NCBI GenBank assembly: GCA_028753945.1
Contig: JAPNXP010000014.1
Location: forward strand, 1,984,001-2,048,000
DNA: 64,000 bases
Direction of reading: 5' to 3'
Source of the DNA: Hexactinellida sp. DTS-2022
Taxonomy: Eukaryota; Porifera; Hexactinellida
Translations under genes and position numbers: made by a program
In this document: piece by piece, positions 21,577 to 33,800 of the stretch
Layout of the letters: every line of letters begins with the position of its first letter
How positions within the stretch are numbered: the stretch's first letter is position 1
The notes under the pieces: generated by a model
Seen by the model: only the letters and a program-made list of their open reading frames with translations
Told to the model about the DNA's origin: nothing
The model's database searches: none

Positions 21577-23500
21577 TTAACATGTAATATTTGCAACGAT
21601 CTTGTTCAACAACTTCCCTTTCCGACATATATAACAAGAATTAACAAATTCCGTTACTGCCAGTTGCGTTCCAACCCAATATGCTTTCATTTTAAATATA
21701 TCCAATGTCTTTTCTACACCTTGGTGCCCTCCTTTATCATGGGCACGTTGCAGGAATTCTGCTTTCATTTGCTCAGGAATAACGACATCACTATGAAGAT
21801 TCGAATATGACTGTACCTTAAAGATCCTAATTAAAACTCCATCTACTAGAAATAGCTCTTTATTAATTAGTTTAAACCTTTTATACTCTGACATTCCACA
21901 ATTTTACCGAGAACTGCTTATCTGATGGAACGACTTCAATTTCCGCGATAACTTACTAGATATCCTGTCGATAATTTGAAGCTTTCTAATCAGCTCAAAA
22001 TCCAATTCCAGAAGGGAGCTCGTCATAGCACAATTTTCTACTCCATTAACACAATTCAACCGAGATAACGCATCTAGGACGGTGCGAATCAGCCATCTAT
22101 AATGGAGAGCTCTGGTGCGAAAAAGCAGACTCGATAACGCAGAGTTTTGGAACCTGATGTATATTTTCCAAAGGAGAAAGAAATGTTATGGTTACCATCG
22201 GTGAGGCCAAAGCCTGAAAGTAGTCATTCCATTCAAAAGCAGAACTTTTCAGAAAATTAGTAGCAAAAACGTGTGACAACAAGAAATCTAGATATTCATT
22301 GATGTCACTGGGCATTTAGAATCGTTGAATCCAACATTCGGATACCATGCTCAAACTCGTCAAGGATTATTTGATGACCATTGGGCTTCTTTTCATATGT
22401 ATTCGAAACAGGGTTACGACGAGGAATCTAATATATCTGGCAGAGAAAATGGATTGCAAGCTTAGGTTTTTACAAAAAGTCCTAAAGCCCTTTACCTATA
22501 CTGCTTTGGGCTGTTGTATGCCAGAATGACTCGCATGCTAGAATGACCAACCCATGGATATTCACTTTCTATGCTAGAAAGACACACTCTAGTAATCATG
22601 ATGATGCTTGTTTTCACATCACAAGTTCCTAAGTTTAATTTAGGCAATTACATTTCACTTTCTTATTGTTCTGAAAAGATAAAAAATCATAGCAAAGTAT
22701 TGTAAGTTTGTCCCTTGGCTAAGTCATGATTTTACTATGCCAAAATGCCTCGCATGATAGAATGACGCACAACAAGGATATTCACTATCCATGCTAGAAT
22801 GACACAAGGATTGTGTTTTCAGAACAATAAGAAAGTGAAATGTAATTGCCTAAATGAAACTAGATGTGAAAACAAGCATCATCATGATTACTAGAGTGTG
22901 TCATTCTAGCATTGATAGTGAATATCCATGGTTTGTCTAATTCTAGCATGCGAGTCATTCTGGCATACAAATGGACATCAACTCAAATTAGTTGTCCAAA
23001 ATTCTTAGAAAACCATTCCGGAAGTAGCAATCGCTCTATTGCTTATGACGCTGGTTGAAATTATCAAGAACTCCCCATCTGCATTGTAATTTTGTTTACA
23101 ATTTATATACTTTATGTCGAAATCAACTCCTGGATCAGCACTGCCCATCGACATAATCTACCCACAGTTTTTTTTAGGTGTGAAACCAATCCAAAGATTT
23201 GTGTTCCGTTAATATATCGATCTTCCTCCCAATCAAGTAATGTCTGAAAGTTTCAGAGATTCGACAATAGCAAGGCATTCTTGATCTATCGTGCTGTAAT
23301 TTGGTTCACCAATTAATAAATTTCTACTGAAGTATGCAATTACATGACGTTCTTGTTCGAGAATTGCACCCAAGAATGTCCCACTGGCATCTGTGGCCAA
23401 CTGGAACTTTTTGTTAAAATCTGGACCATAGAATTCTAACACACTACGGCAATGGCACTCATGTTTTTGGAGCATAGATTGGTTAAACGAGTTAGTATAT
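21577..23500 (-). pseudogene. Ty3/gypsy-type retrotransposon fragment: RNase H and integrase N-terminus
   Basis: On the minus strand from 23,475, FQLATDASGTFLGAILEQ and HVIAYFSRNLLIGEPNYSTI, DQECLAIVESL are the RNase H domain that follows reverse transcriptase in Ty3/gypsy polyproteins. After a frame change FRHYLIGRKIDILTEHKSL and GRLCRWAVLIQEL continue it to about 23,050. A MITE (22,514-22,970) interrupts. Then LDALSRLN at about 22,060 marks the usual linker, and the integrase zinc-binding domain follows at 21,894-21,577 with HDKGGHQGVEKTL, AYWVG and CYICRKGK (H-H-C-C). The reverse transcriptase, the integrase core, gag and LTRs are not visible. A truncated and frameshifted relic. It is the only retrotransposon coding remnant I see here. 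Confidence 0.82.
22514..22970. mobile_element. Foldback MITE, 457 bp, inside the gypsy fragment
   Basis: TTGTATGCCAGAATGACTCG at the left is repeated as CGAGTCATTCTGGCATACAA at the right, and pairing extends well inward, including TCATGATGATGCTTGTTTTC and its complement. Internal CATGCTAGAATGAC motifs are repeated. No coding capacity. Family not recognised. Confidence 0.82.
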
Positions 23501-23851
23501 AGTATTCGATAATATAGCTATTATACACTCCCCTACCAAAGGTATTCGTACTCCAAAAAAATCGGACAACACTGAGAAGTTGGTTACAAAATCATTGCGT
23601 TTTCCTCAGGAAATAAATCATTCAGAAATCCTATTGCTGATAATGGTAACTTCCAGCATTTCAATTACCAACAATTGTACTAAATGCTTACTTCCTTCTT
23701 CTTAATAAAATATAGCTCTCCATCTCGTACGAAAAACCTTTTAGACTTTTTGCAGATAATCCACTTCAAAATATGAGGTCATTGGGATACGTTTTCTGAG
23801 TTAGATATAGATACACTGATTCCATTAAATCTGCCTCAGAATTAAGGGATA

Positions 23852-24219
23852 CAGTTGAACCTCCTCAATCCGGGCATCATCGTCCGGAGGGTGCCCGGAT
23901 CTCGGAAATAATCATAATTTCTATTGTATAATCAACTAGTAGTATGTTCTGATGTCTCAATACCTGTTGTCTGACCTGATACGCACCTCCGACATCTAAT
24001 CTTGGTATAAGTTTACCCAAAGAGTTAATAAATTTCGAATTTGAATCGTATATAAAGTAGCGAGATTACCATAAGGCCAAATCCAAACCAATATTTACCG
24101 CTCAGATAAGGGTGTAAACTATATTTGGGGCTAATTCCCAGAAAAATAGCGAATTAATTTTGAACTTATACAAAAATGTTTCCCGGTTCTGAGAGGTCCG
24201 GATCTGGGAGGTTCTACTA
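23852..24219. mobile_element. Tigger-type MITE, ~368 bp
   Basis: Left end TA|CAGTTGAACCTCCTCAATC and right end GGATCTGGGAGGTTCTACTA|TA are inverted repeats of the classic Tigger CAGTxGAACCTCC type. TCCGGA and CCCGGATCT motifs lie near each end. No transposase. Confidence 0.75.
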
Positions 24220-24988
24220 TATATAATTCTAGTAATTAAAAAAATGTTTTTCGTCGGGATTTAATAGGATAGAAATTTGTTGACTATATTGTGAGTTTAA
24301 GCAATATACGTATTAAAAAAATGATTTTCCAATACAATTTCGCGCTAGTGGGAGGTCTGTTAGCGCAACTATAGTGCAATCTAAAAAATAATACACTTTA
24401 ATGTGCAAAGGTCTAGGCCGGACCTATTTTAGCAAGCTACTACCATTTATTGGCGGTCAAAATTAGTTCCGGACCATTTATGGCGGGCCAAAATTGGCTG
24501 ACCCGACAAGTTTTGGCCCGGACCAATTTTTTCGCGACACGCCAACGCATTTTGCTTTGTGTACTCTCTGCCCCAAACTGTCCTCCTCCGTAGCTTGACC
24601 CACTTACTGACTTTAGAAGTGCCTTGTCTCTGTACAGCTTGACAAGTTACATTCTTTTTCTTTCTCATAGGAAATTAGACTTATTCTTGGAGGTTCGTGA
24701 AGATTCCAACTTAATAGCAGTTTGGAAATAGACTTGTAGACCTGAAGAGGAGTTAGTCGAAAGTCATACATTAAACTGAAGTGTATTAGTAGTCCTCAGA
24801 GGCGGATCCAGGGGGACCCAGGGGGCCTGGGCCCCCCCTTCGAAACTGAAATTGACTTAAATTTAGGCAAAATTGACCAAAAATTAAGAAACTTCAGCCT
24901 TCCAGTTTGAATTATGGCTCCTTATAAAGAAATTAGCGTTTAAAATGACTTCTGAGTGTATATAACTCCAAAGAAATCTGGGGGTTAC
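24220..24988. other. Mostly unassigned; a hAT-like end at 24,795
   Basis: Around 24,410-24,540 GGTCxGGACC motifs recur. At 24,795 CAGAGGCGGATCCAGGGGGA followed by GGCCCCCC resembles a common hAT terminus, but its partner was not found. Otherwise nothing I can support. Confidence 0.35.
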
Positions 24989-25120
24989 CAGGGACGTCGC
25001 CAGGATTTTTCATCTAGGGAGGGCGGCAAAATTACGAGGGGGGGCTGCCCCCCTCCCCCCCCCCCCCCCTCACAAAATTCGTACCAACGAGAGTCGATTA
25101 TAATATGAAATTATCAAGTT

Positions 25121-25720
25121 TCTATCTTATATATTAAATCTAAATGGTTTGTTTTTTCGTAATTTATTGAGAAACTGGGTAAGAGCTACAGACTTGAAAT
25201 TTGGCAGGGAGGTGGCTTTCTACGTATCTAGAAACAACTTCTATTATCTAAGAAAATACTCACATCTTCAATCTAAAATGGTAACAAAACCTTTGACCAA
25301 TTAAATTCGATCGTGGCACTGTATGGATAAGCAGCTAGCATTCAATTAGTATAAATTGATTTAGTGTCTCTTTTCATTTGTTAAGCGTGCATTATAGAAT
25401 GCCAATCTGAAACTGCAATTTAATTGGGCGAGAGAAAATTAATAAATCCAATCAATTATTTGTAATTTAAATGTTTAAAGGGTCGTGTCCGCTTACTTCC
25501 AACGACTATATATGGAGTAATTAAGTAAGCTGATTCCAAATATGATGTTGTTAACAACCCATGTGTATATATTTGTTTTTTAGATCTAGACGTTATATGG
25601 AATTTACAAAGGTTACTTCTATTATTTGTTGATTGCGATATATGAGGACCAGAAGGGTGCTTTCTGCAGCCGCGCAGCGAAAGCAAGCGAAGTGCGCTTG
25701 TATACATAATAATAATAATA
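25121..25720 (+). mobile_element. Non-autonomous Helitron relic
   Basis: Aligns with the element at 41,644: both share a TCTxATATxTTAAA-type start, GCCAATTAAATTCGA-type sequence, TTCAATTAGTATAAAT (25,345-25,360) and AATCCAATCAATTATTTG near 25,450. The 3' part ends in a GC-rich stretch (GCAAGCGAAGTGCGCTTG, about 25,682-25,699) able to form a small hairpin, as in Helitron 3' ends. The exact end is not determined. Confidence 0.5.
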
Positions 25721-25902
25721 ATTTTAATAAAAAACCCCTCACAGACGGGATGGGAGTGTGCTCCTTCTGATTACACTTCCCCAATGTTTAATTTAACTAG
25801 AATTTCAATATTCAATTTACATTTCATCTTTATGTAATACAATTTAATTAATGTTTGAATTGTGTAGACTTCAAAAATTAATTAAATTAATTAAGGCCCC
25901 AA

Positions 25903-26248
25903 GAAATAAATTACTTGTTTATCATCCATATTTTTCGAGGAAATTGGGACGGCGGACGGGATTTAATTATATATTTTATTCCTTCCATGAATATGCAAAT
26001 AACATCATCCTATGCCAAAATAAATATAAATATTTAATTTAATTAAAAAATAAAATTACAATGCCGAAATAAATAAAGTAATGCTCTAAAATATAGAACT
26101 TATTATTAATTTATGTATAGTAAGTACTTTACACAAGTTTATTGCTTATATTTTGTATGATTATGTTCATAAGATAATAATAAAATATATCCGGACGGAT
26201 AGTAAAAATTGGGGCGGGCGGGGATGATAAACAAGTAATTTATTTATA
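25903..26248. mobile_element. MITE with AAATAAATTACTTGTTTATC ends
   Basis: AAATAAATTACTTGTTTATC then ATCC at 25,904 and GGATGATAAACAAGTAATTT then ATTTAT at 26,222 are near-exact inverted repeats 24-26 bases long. CGGACGGG-type motifs stand next to each end. The centre is very AT-rich. Confidence 0.65.
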
Positions 26249-27259
26249 CGACCAAAAGATTAATTATTACAAATATAAATTATGAATACGTGCTACTATT
26301 GACGTAACAATCCTGAATAATAAATTGACATTTCATCAACTTGTAAAATATTCCAACTTCTAAGTGTTTCAATTGCACTTGTATGAAACACATATTCACT
26401 TATAAACCAATCAATAACAGTCATTATCCTAGCAGATAGTAGGCTTATGTAATATGTTCTATTATATTGAGTATACTGTAGAGTAATTACAATATGGAGA
26501 AGATGGCTGATTTATGTAAATAATCGTTAATAAAACGTAGAATTGATTAGCGACCTAATAATTTTAAATGATATATGGAAAGAACATCCTTAGGAGAATA
26601 CAACCTCTACATTTTCAATAACTAATTCGAATTATTAAAGAGTCACTGGACCAGAATACAAATTTCGATATAACTGACGAACAAAAGCGACATTAAGAAA
26701 TCAGGCTTCGAGGTGATCATCTCCAGGAAATTATATATCTACTGTCAAAATTTTAAATCTCTATCACCAATGGTTTAGTCAGGCCATCGCTTACGGCCGG
26801 CCAGCCGGAAGTACGACAGAGGTTAATTCAATAGTGTGCACTTATAGTATAAAACTATAGTAGGACCCTACTATAACGTTTTTACTAGAAGAAGCACACT
26901 AATAATAATAATACACATACAAGGTTATTTGGAAATAATTTAGCAGGGGGGTATGTCCCGGGACACGAAATTTTACCAGGGGGGGCATTACCCGGGGCGA
27001 TGATTTCTACCAGGGGGAGCATTGCCCCCTATGCACCCCCCGTGGCGACGTCCCTGTGACTAAGCCGTGAGAGTTCTTCTTAAAAGGCGTGAGATTTGGA
27101 ATTTCAGCATCAAAATGTACTGATGAGAAGTAAAAATATCGTGAGATCTGATTTGCGAAAAACCATGAGTCTACCAGCAAACCCGTGAGAGTTGGCATCG
27201 CAGTAAATTAATAAACATGAAATTTGAAGCAAAATAATATCAATGTAAAAAAAAAACAA

Positions 27260-27503
27260 GTACAAGTTCATTGGAGGGGTATCATTTGAGGGGAACCACC
27301 CTCAAATGTAGCTGAGGCTTCATGAAGTCATCCCAAAAGTACTGGAAAAATTGATAGATTTGGGGAAGTCACCTCCAAACTTGGGGAGATTCCCCCCCAA
27401 ATGCATTTGATAATTTACAGACTTGGGGTACCCCCCAAAATATAATTGAAAATTAGCAGATTTGGGGGGGTCCGTCACAAAATTTGGGGAAACCCCAAAT
27501 GAA
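27260..27503. repeat. GGGGxxxCCCCAAAT short tandem repeat block
   Basis: About four degenerate units of ~50 bases each containing ATTTGGGG and CCCCAAA(T/A) motifs, just before the satellite field. Unit boundaries are imprecise. No recognised family. Confidence 0.5.
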
Positions 27504-29831
27504 ACTCTATAAGCTTTATTAGCACAGTTGATTATAAATAAATGCTTTTGCGAACCGTTTGTGACTAATGTATATTTGTTAGTAGGGCAGCATAATAGCA
27601 CAGTTGTTATTATAGATAGGTACTTTTGCGCTCAATTTATGACTAAAGTATATTTCTTTGGCGGACAGAATAATAAACACAAGTTGTTATTAATGAGTAT
27701 TTTGCGAACCGATATGACAGGGCCGGATTATGGCATAATCTAATTAAGCTATAGCTTAGGGCCTCACAAGTTTATGCGGCCTTATTGAATTGGGGGGTGG
27801 GGGGGCCTCAGAAGTCAATATAGCCTAGGGCCTCACCATTGCTTAGTCCGTCCCTGGAAATGACTAATGTAAATTTCCTTAGAAGCAGAGCATATTAAGC
27901 TCAGTTGTTATAAAAGAGAGGTACTTTTGCCCACCTTCTATGACTAACGTATGTTCTTTGTCGGGGAACATAATTTTCACTATGTTTATTATATTGAGTT
28001 ACTGTTGCGCACCGTCTAAGTCTAAAGTATTTCTTACTCAGGGAGCATAAGAATTACAATTAATATTCTAGAGAGGGAATTTTGAGCGCAAGTTTATGAC
28101 TAATGGATATTTCTTAGTTGGACGGCATAATATGCACTGTTGTTATTATAGAGATGTAATTTTGCGCATCGTCTAAAACCAATGTGTATTTCTTAGTTGG
28201 TAAACTTTATATGCACAGTTCGTATTATTGATAGGTACTTTCCCGCACTTTCTTAGACTAATGTATATTTCTTAGTAGAGAAGCATAATAAGCACATTTT
28301 GTTATTATAGAGAGGTTCTTTTATGCGCCGTTTATGACTAATGGATATTTATCAGTCGGACAGCATAATATGCACAGTTGATATTATAGTGAGGTACTTT
28401 TGCTCACATTCTATGACTAATGTATATTCTTAGTCGGGAAGCATAATAAGCAAAGTTGATATTATAGAGATATACTTGGCGCCGTTTATCACTAATGTAT
28501 ATTTCTTTGTCGGACAGCATAATAAGCACAGTTGTGATTAAAGAGAGGTACTTTTGCGTACCATTTATGACAAATGGAAATTTTTGCTTGGCAGATTTAT
28601 AGCACATTTCTTATTTTAGTGAGCTACTATTGGGCACCTTATATGACTTATGTATATTTGTTTTAGGGCAGCATAATACGCACATTTTGTTATTTTAGAG
28701 CGTTACTTTTGCGCAGCATTTAAGGTTAATGTAAATTTCTTAGTAGGAGAGCATAATATGAACAGTTGGTATTATAGTGACGTACTTTTGCGCACCTTCT
28801 ATGACTAACGTATATTCTTAGTGGGACAGGATAATAAGCACAGTTGTGATTATAGAGAGGTACATTTGCACGCCGTTTATCACTAATGTATATTTCTTAG
28901 TCGGACAGCATAATCAGCACAGTTCTTAATATAGAGGGGTACTTTACGAACCATTTATGACAAATGTTTATTTCTTTGTGGCCAGCTTGATAGCACAGTT
29001 CTTATTGTAGTGATGTACTATTGGGCATCGTATATGACTATTGTGTATTTCTTTTTAGGGCAGCATAATAAGCACATTTTGTTATTTTAGAGCGGTACTT
29101 TTGCGCAGCATTTAAGATTAATAATGTACATTCTTTAGTTGGAGAGCATAATATGCACAGTTGGTATTATAGTACGGTACTTTAGAGCACCTTCTATGAC
29201 TAACGTATATTCTTAGTCGGGAATCATAATAAGCACAATTGTTTTTATATTGAGGTACTTTTGCGCACCTTCTGAATCTAATGTATTTTCTTCCATAGGG
29301 AGCATAAGAATTACAATTGATATTCTAGAGAAGTAATTTTTGTGCCGTTTATGACTAATGGATATTTCTTAGCTGGACAGCATAATAAGCACTGTTGTTA
29401 TTATAGAGAGGTAATTTTCCGGATCATCTAAAACCAATGTGTATTTCTTTGTTGGTAAACTTTATATGCACAGTTCGTATTATTGATAGGTACCTTCCCG
29501 CACCGTCTTAGACTAATGTATATTTCTTAGTAGAGCAGCATAATATGCACATTTTGTTATTATATAGAGTTTCTTTTGCGCGCCGTTGATGTCTAATGGT
29601 TATTTCTCAGTCGGACAGCATAATATCACAGTTGATATTATAGTGAGGTAATTTAGCTCACCTTCGAAGACTAATGTACATTCTTAGTCGGGAAGCATAA
29701 TATGCAGAGTTGTTATTATTGTGAGGTTATATTCTTCACCGTTTATGATTAATGGATATTTCTGAGCCGGATTGCATAATAAGCACAGTTGTTATCACAG
29801 AGAGGTACCTTTTCGAGCCGTTTATGACTAA
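27504..29831 (-). repeat. 79-bp satellite array, reverse orientation, part 1
   Basis: About 28 diverged monomers read here as GACTAATGTATATTTCTTAG, TCGGACAGCATAATAAGC, ACAGTTGTTATTATAGAGAG and GTACTTTTGCGCACCGTTTA. This is the complement of the block at 4.2 kb. Monomers differ by substitutions and short indels, so the array is old. A small hAT-type MITE sits at 27,718-27,856. The array ends exactly at the Helitron 3' tip. Confidence 0.9.
27718..27856. mobile_element. Short hAT-type MITE in the satellite
   Basis: 139 bp from CAGGGCCGGATTATGGCATA to CTTAGTCCGTCCCTG, with TAGGGCCTCAC motifs inside. Flanking GATATGA(C) and GAAATGAC resemble one another, and the satellite monomer continues on both sides, which fixes the insertion. 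Confidence 0.65.
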
Positions 29832-30451
29832 CTAGCCGAGTACCCGCGCTTCGCCGCGGTATTCAAATTCACGGGATGTCTTATAATGAGTAATAATCCT
29901 ATTTACATATGTCATTGATAGTAGCCGAAGTGCCGACCTCCGCCACAAAAAGGCTTCTTGGTAGTTCCTGCAAAATATAATTATGTTCCAAATAACTTGT
30001 TATATCTGTACCTCTTGAGTGGTATTACCACTTGGGAAGTACAGAAGATAACTGTATATTCGAAGTATCATTTGTCAGTATTGGGGCTTAGGGTGTTGTA
30101 AAAATGAACTTGAAATTTACGTGCTTCCTGACCTGACAGTACCCAGAATTGTGCAGGGAAAATTAATCTGTCCTGTATAGTTAGATTATTTGTAAGCTGT
30201 GAATTCCAGTTGGTTAGTATGTTGTTATGTTTTGCCTCTGTATTATGTCATGGTGTCCTAGTTCTGGCATATATTACGATCTCTGATGAATCAGATATAG
30301 AAAGTGAATTCCAGTGGGTTTAGTTAGTATGAGTGGCGTTTCGCCGCGGCAATAATTGTAATATTGTAAGGAGTAAATAATAATACTTGTGTTTAGATAA
30401 CATGCTGAAGACTTAGTATAGAGCTACTGGATATACAACATTTCTCATAAC

Positions 30452-30870
30452 CAAGGCTGGATTCGGTTAACCGGCTAACCGGTTAACCGTTGCTGACATC
30501 GGTTAACGGTTAGAGATTTTATTAACCATTTAGCCGGTCTGTTAAATATCAGAAGATTTATTGGGAAATTAATGTATAATGTATTAAATATTTTGAAATT
30601 TAGCAGAATATGTAGTCCTAAATCCATTTCTCATCACCACTTAATTAATAAATTTCTTAGACAACATTGATTTATATTAACCTAACGCACGAAATGTATC
30701 AGTTAATATGCATGCGGCTATACTTTATACAGCTGAGTCGTATTTTGTAGTATAATCAAATTTTTATAAAGGATTTATTGTATTGAGCAGGATGGGCGGT
30801 TAACCGGCTAACCGTGGCGAGAAATTGAATTGTAACCGTAGCCTCAGATCAGTTAACCAACCCATCCTTG
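30452..30870. mobile_element. TTAACCG-rich MITE, copy 2, inserted in the RepHel 3' end
   Basis: Aligns over its length with the 12,008-12,411 element and has the same AAGG...CCTT tips and GGTTAACCGxxAACCG motifs. It lies between codons of the RepHel C-terminus (CILAPNQCTS before it, NVVYPVAL after it). A degenerate flank match (TACGAG/TATGAG) may be the old duplication. It is younger than the Helitron. Confidence 0.88.
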
Positions 30871-33800
30871 CTCGTACATTGGTTGGGGGCTAATATACAT
30901 AGTTTTTTGGAACTTCCTAATCTAGATACTGCCACGTGGAACATGCCATGAGTAAAACATGGAGAGGAGAGGTCCACCCCAATGGATTTGAATGTCTGAC
31001 CCTGTGATTTATTCACCGTCATGGCGAAGCATGGTCTTATTGTAAATTGAAGGCGGCGGAACTGAAAGGGCAGCTCTGTATCGGATGGTATTAGTGGGAT
31101 CCTTGGCAATAGAACCACCTCGCCTTTCTAAGGGCCGCAGGAGATAGTTGCCTCAATTAGGTTCTGGTGCAATCGTGGCACGACGCAGCGGGTGCCGTTT
31201 GTTGTCTTGGGCGGCTCCAAGGACCTGAGAACCATGATGGGGGATCCCACCTTTAGTTTGAGGATGTGGCTTGGCATCCCAGTCAGCTCCAGGGAGTTGA
31301 GGAACTCAACTGGGTACTGTACCGCCTCATTGTCGTTCATGGCACTGTCCTCAGACGCATATTCCTTTTCCTCTCCAGGAAATTCGTTCATCAGCCAAGA
31401 GTTGAGTTTGTTAACGTTAGTGTTTAATGGGGAGACGATCGCCCGCTCAGCAAGCCACTCTGGCTTGGTACTGTTGACATCCAGGTTGGATAGACTTGAG
31501 CCTTGAGTTCCTCCAGGTTGTTCACACTCTTGCACAGCTCTGTTGGGATGGTGATGGTGTCCGGCTTTGCAAACAAAGGAACACGTCCGTCCCAAATTGA
31601 AAGGAGGAGTCTGGCGAAGTCAGCAGCACCTACGTCACCACTCTGATAGGCCCTCATGTTAGTATTGAGTTTCATAATCCTGATTTGGCCCCACAGGTGA
31701 GATTTTTTCAGGCTGGCATTTACGATATTAGCCCTTGCCCCATTCTTGACAACCGATAGAATCTGCCTAAAGTCACCGCAGAGAAGGGTTGGGATGCCGC
31801 CCATGGGTATCTTGCGCCCTGTGATGTCCTGCAGAGTCCGATAGAGAGCCTCAAATGCAGACTTGTGCGTCATGGGTGCCTCGTCGACGATGATAGCAGC
31901 TCCATCACGAATAACTTTAGCCATGGGTGAGTTGCCAGTGATGCGGCAGGTGGGTTGATCCATTCTGTGCGTCCTAGGAATACTTTGAAAGTGCTGTGGA
32001 GAGTTCTTCCGCCTTGCAGGAGGGTGGCAGCAATGCCGCTAGAGGCTGTTGCCAGCACGATCTTGTCTTGGGACCAGATCTTGTAGAGGATGAGGTTGAT
32101 GAGGTATGTTTTACAGTGCCACCCGGTGCATCGAGAAACATGATATTCTTGTTGTTATTGGTGGTATCGTTGTCATGCTCAAGCATTTCGAGGAATGTGT
32201 TGTAAACCTTGCGCTGGTCGTTGGTAAGGTTGTCTTGTAGATTTTCAGTCCGAATAGCCAACTCATCATGGTCGTAGTCCACTTCTCTATGGTATTCTCT
32301 TGCTAGGCGGTCTTCGGTTACTTTCTCCGGGGCAGTCAGGCCATAGACTGGAAGTGGCTCACCACCCATCATATTTACTTTGTCTTCCAGTGAACAAAGC
32401 GCCTAAAAGGTAAGAAGGTTAAGAATATGTCTTGCAGGATCAATAGATCACGCTAGGTCACTGAAAAAATTATGCTCATGGTTGTATATATCATTATTGT
32501 CTTTGGCCTCTTGATTGTTGATTCTGCGACTGTGCTGGTGGAGGAAATCCTCAGACAGCTGGTCTTTGAAGAGGATCCACAACTCTACAGGATTGCTGGG
32601 CATACATGTAGTGAGGATGATGGCCAGGAGGCTCCTTAGTTTGGCAGGAGACTGGGTAACAGTGGGCTCCTCCATTGCCAGGCTAAGGTGTTGGTCATTT
32701 TCCAGGAGTCCTCTGGCCAGGCAGGCTTCCCGATATGTGTGATTGGTATCGTTGTTGACTGTCTGAGGTATTGAAAACAAGTGGGGCCGGATACTTCGTT
32801 AAGCAAGAGCGCAGGTAGTAACATTATCCCGCCCTTCGACTAACTGTATATATCCTACCAATGGCATGCACCTTCCGTTTATCGTCACCTTGATCCTTCT
32901 CCGTCTACCAATCTTCCTCTCTTACGTCGCTGCCACTGCTTGATACACTTGTTCCAAGTGTAGTCTCGGGCAACTCTGGGTACTTCAGGATCTTGGCAAA
33001 GTTGTCCGTGGTGCACAGTTCAAAGAAGGCTGTCAGGGTAGTTCCTGGAGGTGTACTATGTGCTCTCTCCAATGCGTTACTTTCGGTGAACATTACCCTC
33101 TTGCCGTTCTCCACATGCACTGCCAGGCCAACCGCGGGTGGGAAGTGTTCGTGAGTGGGATGTTCAAGGATACGCCAGGATGCCTCACTCACCAGAATGC
33201 CAGGGCATTCTGGAAATGGTCGATCTCGTCCACTGCCTTGGACTGGGTTGTTTGCTGTCTGTTGTCCGCCTATTCGGTGTTCTGCAGTTGGAATACCGCC
33301 TGGTCCGTTCCCTTCGTGATATATTTGTGGTCATATCTTATACTGTTAATGCTGCTGCAGATTTCCACGTTGATGTGGCAGTTAAACTGGCGCAGTAGGA
33401 AGGGATTGTATGGTACTACCCACTGGTTGGTGGCCTCCTGCTCAACCTGTTTGCCATCCTGGCGCATCATTATCTTTCCTGTCCTGCCACCATCTTCTGG
33501 CTTGCGGCGGCGATATTTGGGGTAGCTGTCATTTCCTTGTTCTGTGCTTTCGAGGAACTGCTTTGGGAATCCCTTGGTGCACTGTCGGTCAACCATGCAG
33601 GGTGAGTTCCTGTTTAGAGGGCCGCATGGACCGTGTATCATGTGTGAGAGGACCATCTTGTGCAAGGTTATGTCTTCCTCCTTATCGGGGATCTCTGCAG
33701 TAATAACCAGGTCTATTTCTTCGGGCCAACATAGAAATTATATAGAATCAACATCCTAAATGTTGTCAATTTTTAGATTTCAAATTTTATGGAGTAATTA

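Larger units (their letters stand above)
24989..27056. mobile_element. Probable hAT element ends (CAGGGACGTCGCCA), ~2.07 kb
   Basis: CAGGGACGTCGCCAGGATTT at 24,989 and TGGCGACGTCCCTG ending at 27,056 are good inverted repeats with CAGGG tips and adjacent G/C-runs. Flanks GGGGTTAC and TGACTAAG do not match, so the two ends might belong to separate copies. The space between holds a non-autonomous Helitron and another MITE and no hAT transposase. From 26,249 to 26,940 I see nothing specific. Confidence 0.5.

Noticed and set aside
22097-22315. Minus-strand frame between gypsy RNase H and integrase fragments
   Set aside because: It does not match any part of a gypsy polyprotein and lies in a different frame, so it is left as part of the decayed region only.
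24447-24668. Minus-strand basic frame (MRKKKNVTCQAV...)
   Set aside because: It is short, without recognisable domains, and overlaps GGTCxGGACC repeat sequence, so I cannot separate it from chance.
33058-33759. Several long plus-strand frames across the Helitron
   Set aside because: They are antisense to the recognisable RepHel coding sequence and contain no known domain, so they are shadows of the GC-richer coding region.
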